DNA of 64,000 nucleotides, from NCBI RefSeq assembly GCF_000820005.1, contig NZ_CDBL01000071.1, positions 1 to 64,000 of the forward strand, written 5' to 3'. Of the stretch, positions 59,756 through 64,000 are shown piece by piece. Positions within the stretch are counted from its first letter, which is position 1. Every line of letters starts with the position of its first letter. The position numbers were made by a program, and so were the translations under genes. The notes beneath the pieces are model-generated. The model was not told the origin of the DNA. It saw only the letters and a program-made list of their open reading frames with translations, and searched no databases. This stretch comes from Aeromonas piscicola (GTDB taxonomy: Bacteria > Pseudomonadota > Gammaproteobacteria > Enterobacterales > Aeromonadaceae).

Positions 59756-60136
59756 ATGAAGCGTATTGCCATCTTGTTCGGCCTGCTCTGCGGCAGCGTG
59801 CTGCTGGCCAATCCGGTCTTTGCCAACGACGCGGCCCAGTTGCAGTGCGAGGCGCAGGCCGCAGCCAAAAAGCTTAACGGCGCCGCCAAGACCAGCTTTG
59901 TCGGCAAGTGTGTGAAAGATGCCGCTGGCGCCGCGACCGGCGAGTGCGAGAAGGCGGCCGCCGACAAGAAGCTGGCTGGCGCCGCCAAAAACAGCTTTAT
60001 CCAGAAGTGCGTGAAGACGGGCACGGCGATGGATCCGGCGGCCAAGTGCGAGAAGGCGGCGGCCGACAAGAAGCTGGCTGGCGCGGCCAAGAACAGTTTT
60101 GTCCAGAAGTGCGTGAAGGATAGCGCCGCCAAGTAA
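59756..60136 (+). CDS. psiF: PsiF-repeat periplasmic protein with three repeats
   Basis: A 126-residue exported protein: signal peptide to about residue 23 (VFA), then three Cys-bounded repeats at about 31-54, 64-87 and 98-121, each of the form CExAAAxKKLxGAAKxSFxxKCVK. E. coli PsiF, a phosphate-starvation protein, has two such repeats, so this version has one more. The last two repeats are almost identical, which suggests a recent duplication. Function of the family is unknown. AAGGAA precedes the ATG. Confidence 0.88.
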   Translation: MKRIAILFGLLCGSVLLANPVFANDAAQLQCEAQAAAKKLNGAAKTSFVGKCVKDAAGAATGECEKAAADKKLAGAAKNSFIQKCVKTGTAMDPAAKCEKAAADKKLAGAAKNSFVQKCVKDSAAK

Positions 60137-60160
60137 GGCGTTTTCTCATCCGGTGTGTTT

Positions 60161-60191
60161 GCGGGGGGCCATCAGGCCCCCCGCGCTTTTT
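60161..60191 (+). terminator. Terminator of psiF
   Basis: GCGGGGGGCC and GGCCCCCCGC around ATCA, followed by GCTTTTT. Confidence 0.9.
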
Positions 60192-60361
60192 GGGGCGCAC
60201 TGATGGCGCAACGCACAAGCCTTGTATCGGGACGGCAATAGCGACACTATTGACTCCTTTTATGGATTCCGCAGAGGTGCAGCCATGACCTGTCGTGACC
60301 GGACGAGGCGTTGGCGAGCACCATTTGTGCGGGATTACGCGCGATAAGGGGGCAAAGCAGG

Positions 60362-60943
60362 ATGATGGAAGGGACGCAATGGCGCTGGCTCAATGAACCG
60401 GCCGAGTGGCACCAGACAGACGACGGCTTGCAGGTGGTGACAGACAAGCAGACCGATTTTTGGCGCAGCACCTGGTATGGCTTCGAGCGCCACAGCGGGC
60501 ATCTCTATGGCTGCGAGGTTGAAGGGGAGTTTACCTTTCAGGTCTGCGTCGAGGGGGAGTTCACCACCCTTTACGATCAGGCGGGGCTGATGCTGCTGCA
60601 AGACGACGCGCACTGGCTCAAAGCGGGGATCGAGTACAACGATGCCCAGCCGATGATCGGCAGCGTGCTCACCAATCCGCGCTCTGACTGGGCCACCGGC
60701 ATTTTCACCGGCAATCCGCGCCGCTTCTGGCTGCGGCTGACCCGGTTGGCAGATTGCCTGCGTTTGCAATACTCCACCGATGGCAAGGTGTGGCCGCTGC
60801 TGCGCCTCGCCCCGTTCCCGCCAAGCGAGCGCTGCTTTATCGGGGTGATGTGCTGCACCCCGGAGCGGCAGGGGCTGGCGGTGCGCTTCTCTGACTTGCG
60901 CCTCACGCCGCCTCTGGGCAAGGCGCTGCATGACCTGAGCTAG
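60362..60943 (+). CDS. DUF1349-family protein (concanavalin A-like fold)
   Basis: A 193-residue cytosolic protein with the DUF1349 pattern: TDFWRSTWYGFERHSGHLYG, YDQAGLMLLQDDAHWLKAGI, SDWATGIFTGNPRRFWLRL and LLRLAPFPPSERCFIGVMCC. Related proteins include yeast Ree1. Biochemical role is unknown. The ATG at 60362 is used; a second ATG follows directly. It is a single gene with its own terminator. Confidence 0.82.
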   Translation: MMEGTQWRWLNEPAEWHQTDDGLQVVTDKQTDFWRSTWYGFERHSGHLYGCEVEGEFTFQVCVEGEFTTLYDQAGLMLLQDDAHWLKAGIEYNDAQPMIGSVLTNPRSDWATGIFTGNPRRFWLRLTRLADCLRLQYSTDGKVWPLLRLAPFPPSERCFIGVMCCTPERQGLAVRFSDLRLTPPLGKALHDLS

Positions 60944-61029
60944 GCCAGCGTTTGTTGGCGCAGTGAAAGCGTCAACCGGCAGAACCAACAATGTCATCGG
61001 CCCGTTGCGCCAGTAACAGGGTCTATCCA

Positions 61030-61060
61030 GCGGGAGGGCAGTCGTCCTCCCGCTTTTTTA
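61030..61060 (+). terminator. Terminator of the DUF1349 gene
   Basis: GCGGGAGG and CCTCCCGC with an eight-base loop, followed by six T. Confidence 0.88.
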
Positions 61061-61268
61061 TGCCGGTTGCCAAGCAGGATGGCGGGTGACTGTGGCGGGC
61101 AAGCCGTAGCAAGCAACGTCGAAAAGCATGCAGCACGCAACGCAGCAGACAACAAGTTGCCAGAACTGGGATCTCGATCGGGGCAACAGGACTTTTGTCC
61201 TGCAAGGGGAGGCTGGGCGGGGGCTAGGATGCGCTCATCCACATGAGTCAAACTGGAGCACAACAACA

Positions 61269-61970
61269 ATGACCGCTCATATCAATGCCAACCCAGGCGA
61301 TTTCGCCGAGACCGTTATCATGCCGGGGGATCCGCTGCGGGCCCGCTATATCGCCGAGACCTTTCTGACCGATGCGCGCGAGGTGACCAATGTACGCAAC
61401 ATGCTGGGCTATACCGGCTACTACCACGGCCAGCGCATCTCTGTGATGGGCCACGGCATGGGGATCCCCTCCATGGTGCTCTATGCCCACGAGCTGGTGA
61501 ACGACTTCGGGGTCAAGCGCATCATCCGTATCGGCAGTCTGGGGGCGACCCAGCGTCACGTGCAGATGCGCGACGTCATTCTGGCGCAGGCGGCGGGCAC
61601 CGACTCCCCCACCAATGCCAAGCGCAGCGCTGGCTATCAGATGGCGACCTCGGCCGACTTCGCCCTGCTGCACAAGGCGTTTACCAAGGCGCAGGAGAAG
61701 GCCATTCCGGTCAAGGTGGGCAATATCTTCACCGGCGACCTCTATTACGATCCGGACGAAAACCTCATTCCGGCGCTGGAGAAGTTCGGCGTGCTCGGCA
61801 TCGACATGGAGGTGGCCGGTCTCTACGGGCTTGCCCATCAGCAGGGGATCGAGGCGCTCGCCATCCTGACCGTCTCCGACCACTGCTTGACTGGTGAAGA
61901 GACTACCGCAGAGGAGCGGCAACTCTCCTTCAACCAGATGATCGAGCTGGCGCTGCATACCGCGCTGTAA
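61269..61970 (+). CDS. deoD: Purine-nucleoside phosphorylase
   Basis: A 233-residue enzyme that splits purine nucleosides with phosphate into base and (deoxy)ribose-1-phosphate. Family segments are VIMPGDPLRARYIAETFL, ISVMGHGMGIPS, IRIGSLGA and LGIDMEVAGLYGLA; the catalytic Asp is in VSDHCLTGE. It is divergent from typical DeoD in the middle (residues about 110-150), so it may be a second paralogue with a shifted substrate range. GGAG precedes the ATG at 61269. The MFS carrier follows 54 bases later. Confidence 0.88.
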   Translation: MTAHINANPGDFAETVIMPGDPLRARYIAETFLTDAREVTNVRNMLGYTGYYHGQRISVMGHGMGIPSMVLYAHELVNDFGVKRIIRIGSLGATQRHVQMRDVILAQAAGTDSPTNAKRSAGYQMATSADFALLHKAFTKAQEKAIPVKVGNIFTGDLYYDPDENLIPALEKFGVLGIDMEVAGLYGLAHQQGIEALAILTVSDHCLTGEETTAEERQLSFNQMIELALHTAL

Positions 61971-62024
61971 GCGCAGCCGCGCCGTCAACCCTGCACGCAC
62001 CCTGACCCCTATGAGAGATCCAAT

Positions 62025-63188
62025 ATGAACAATAAGCTCTCCCTCACTGCCATCAGCTTCCTGGCCAACTTCGTGATGGCCGGTTTTGCGACCCAGTTCG
62101 GCATGCTGATCGAACCTATCGCCGCCAAGTTCGGCGCCGACGTCAATCAGGTGGCCTCCATCTTCTCCCTGCTCAACGGCGGGGCGCTGGCGGGCACCAT
62201 TGCCGCCTTCTTCCTCATCGAGAAGGTGGGTCTCAAGCGGATGACGCTGCTCTGCTACGGCCTGATCGCGCTGGCAGCGGCCTCGCTCCACCTGACCGGT
62301 TCCCTTTATGTGGTGATGGCGGCGATGACTGTGATTGGCCTGTGTGGCGGGGTGGGGCTCTGCATTGCGGGGACCCTGGTGGTGAGCGTCTGGAAGGCGC
62401 GGATGCAGAGCACCATGCTGGTGGTGCAGGATGCCACCTTCAACGTGGCCGGGGTGGTCTTTCCGCTCATCACCACTTACACCCTGACCCACGCCATGGC
62501 GTGGAGCTGGAGCTATCTGGCGGTAGGCGTGGTGGCGCTGGCCACCATGCTGGTGGCTGTGCTGACCAATTTTCGCAGCTGTGAGGCAGGGGGCGAGAGC
62601 GCCGGTAACGAGCACTCGGAGTGGAACCTTGGCATCATCAGTGGCGGGCTGGGACTCTTCCTCGGCATGCTGGCGCTCTACACCTTCCTCACCTGGGCGC
62701 CCATGTTCGTGAAGAACAAGTTCGGCATCCCCTTCGAGGAGGCGGGCAGCATCATCACCCAGTACTGGACGGCGGCCCTGCTCGGCGCCCTGGTGTCGAC
62801 CGCTATCGTGACCCGCATTCCAATCCGCACTTTCTTGCTGGTGATCATCACCCTGGCGATGGGGATGACGGCCTTGATCGTCACCACCGACAACCTGAGC
62901 CAGCTGCCTTACCTCACCTATGGTTACGGCTTTGTCTGCGCCGCGCTCTACAACGCCTTTATCGCCTACGGGGTGTCGTTTGTGCGCCAGGCATCGAGCA
63001 AGAACGTCTCCTATATCCTCATCAGCGGCAGCGCGGGGGCCATGTTCAGCCCGGCCATCAGTGCCCTGCTGGAGCAGGTGATCGGCTTGCAGGCGGTGAT
63101 GTACGCCATCCCGCTGATCTACGGCCTGATCCTCACCATGCTGGTGGCCTCGCTGCGGATGGCCCGGCCCCAGCCCTGTCTGGCCTGA
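62025..63188 (+). CDS. MFS transporter, TsgA-like
   Basis: A 387-residue inner-membrane carrier with about twelve hydrophobic helices. It resembles E. coli TsgA in layout: SLTAISFLANFVMAGFATQFG at the start, the GLCGGVGLCIAGTLVVSVWK motif and MLVVQDATFNVAGVVFPLIT. The substrate is not known, but its place after deoD and beside a YeiL-like regulator suggests nucleosides or bases (inference from context). Confidence 0.8.
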   Translation: MNNKLSLTAISFLANFVMAGFATQFGMLIEPIAAKFGADVNQVASIFSLLNGGALAGTIAAFFLIEKVGLKRMTLLCYGLIALAAASLHLTGSLYVVMAAMTVIGLCGGVGLCIAGTLVVSVWKARMQSTMLVVQDATFNVAGVVFPLITTYTLTHAMAWSWSYLAVGVVALATMLVAVLTNFRSCEAGGESAGNEHSEWNLGIISGGLGLFLGMLALYTFLTWAPMFVKNKFGIPFEEAGSIITQYWTAALLGALVSTAIVTRIPIRTFLLVIITLAMGMTALIVTTDNLSQLPYLTYGYGFVCAALYNAFIAYGVSFVRQASSKNVSYILISGSAGAMFSPAISALLEQVIGLQAVMYAIPLIYGLILTMLVASLRMARPQPCLA

Positions 63189-63210
63189 GTTGGGGAGTGA
63201 ATAACAAGAG

Positions 63211-63240
63211 GGGCGGTATCGACCGCCCTTTTTTTATTTT
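63211..63240. terminator. Terminator of deoD and MFS carrier
   Basis: GGGCGGT and ACCGCCC around ATCG, followed by seven T on the plus strand. Confidence 0.88.
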
Positions 63241-63297
63241 GTGTTGGGCTGGGTGGTTATGGCTGTGCTCTTTTGCCCAAGGCTGCGCCTGCTTTGC

Positions 63298-63975
63298 TTA
63301 CGGTTGTTCGAGAAACCCCTTGAGCCCCGCCAGATCGCGGATCTGCAATCCTTGCTCGCCGCGCTCCACCAATCCCTTGTCCATCAGCTCCTTCACCGCC
63401 CGTCGGTAGACGCGGTCAGTGGTACCGAAACGTTCCGCCTCCTGATACCCTTTGCGAAAGCCGCTCACCGGATTGTCATGACAGTGGCTGTGGTAGAGGT
63501 CGAGGGCAATGTTGTAGCTGATGGGGTAGAGCATGCGGCAGGTGAAGATATCCACAGTGTCCTGATAGTCGATGGCAATGGCGGTAGCAAAAAAGAGTGC
63601 CACCTTGGGGTGGGCGACCAGCGCCTGCTCCAGCTGCTCGCCGTCGATGCGGGCCACCTCGAGGGGCTCCTCGGCCATGATGTCGAGCTGGCAGCGATAG
63701 CCGGTGAAGAACTCCATCTCGCCAAACAGCTGGTTATCGCACTCCAGGGTGCCGAGCTGAAAGCGGCGACCGTTCATGGCGGTGTGGCCCATGGCGATGC
63801 GGCCGCTCGGCACCAGCACCAGATCCCGCAACGGCTCCCCCTGGCGCATCAGGGGCTCCCCCTCGGAAATAAGGCGCCGCTCCGTGATGCAGGATTCGAC
63901 CACCTGTTTGATCAGATCGTGGCTGGCCTGCCAGTGGGGCTGAAAGCGGCCCTTGAGAAGGGGTTTGAGTTGCAT
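63298..63975 (-). CDS. Crp/Fnr-family regulator, YeiL-like
   Basis: A 225-residue protein with an N-terminal cyclic-nucleotide-type beta roll at about 35-130 (LMRQGEPLRDLVLVPSGRIA, FGEMEFFTG) and a C-terminal winged helix with AERFGTTDRVYRRAVKELMD. Like E. coli YeiL it lacks the N-terminal Cys cluster of FNR. It converges on the deoD-carrier pair and may regulate it, as YeiL sits with nucleoside genes in E. coli (inference). The start at 63975 is the first Met of the frame. Confidence 0.78.
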   Translation of the reverse strand: MQLKPLLKGRFQPHWQASHDLIKQVVESCITERRLISEGEPLMRQGEPLRDLVLVPSGRIAMGHTAMNGRRFQLGTLECDNQLFGEMEFFTGYRCQLDIMAEEPLEVARIDGEQLEQALVAHPKVALFFATAIAIDYQDTVDIFTCRMLYPISYNIALDLYHSHCHDNPVSGFRKGYQEAERFGTTDRVYRRAVKELMDKGLVERGEQGLQIRDLAGLKGFLEQP

Positions 63976-64000
63976 AAAGTGCGCGCGCCTGCTGAAAACA

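Overview
The window is GC-rich gamma-proteobacterial chromosome whose gene content and order fit Aeromonas: thrLABC preceded by lasT, cysK-ptsH-ptsI-crr, cydDC, arcA, rcsF near trmO, a Vibrio/Aeromonas-type M28 zinc aminopeptidase, and a P2-like phage remnant. The genus is an inference from family resemblance; no search was run. Most of the window is core metabolism and housekeeping: uracil uptake (uraA), 6-phosphogluconolactonase, osmotic protection (mscK), glycolysis (pykF), gamma-glutamyl transfer (ggt), recombination and DNA-end processing (rdgC, sbcDC), the phosphotransferase system, cysteine synthesis, cytochrome bd assembly (cydDC), anoxic control (arcA), the threonine operon with its attenuator, and a nucleoside module (deoD, an MFS carrier and a Crp/Fnr-type regulator).

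Layout. 1-0.9 kb: left-truncated secreted protein with a Hint (intein/hedgehog-like) domain and a Gly-Ser-Asp hexapeptide repeat. 1.2-16.6 kb: uraA, then mostly minus-strand core genes. 16.7-24.9 kb: acetyltransferase, sbcDC, cytochrome b561, a periplasmic-binding-like protein and a PAS-GGDEF protein. 25.0-29.0 kb: crr, ptsI, ptsH, cysK on the minus strand. 29.2-33.9 kb: a MoxR ATPase/VWA pair, a ketoacyl synthase III-like enzyme and an HD-GYP protein.

33.9-39.75 kb is the accessory region. It starts with a 5'-truncated P2-type replication endonuclease that still has its HUH and paired-tyrosine core. Three AT-rich genes of unknown or phage-defence-like type follow, separated by sequences that resemble integron attC sites; the third has a frameshift in an A7 run. 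Then come a gene fragment without a start, a type VI secretion cargo set (PAAR protein, Tae4-like amidase, small two-helix membrane protein as candidate immunity), and the C-terminal piece of an H-NS-like protein abutting trmO.

39.8-57.9 kb returns to core genes (trmO, rcsF, cydCD, two glycine tRNAs, arcA, rraA-like, an aceK without aceBA, lasT, thrLABC). A second AT-rich insert at 58.0-59.3 kb holds a PIN-like nuclease gene split by a frameshift in an A8 run. 59.7-64 kb carries psiF, a DUF1349 protein, deoD, an MFS carrier and a Crp/Fnr-type regulator.

The most interesting parts are the accessory region downstream of the phage replication gene, the two putative defence genes that are both out of frame at poly-A tracts, the Tae4 operon with its atypical immunity candidate, and the Hint-domain protein at the left edge.
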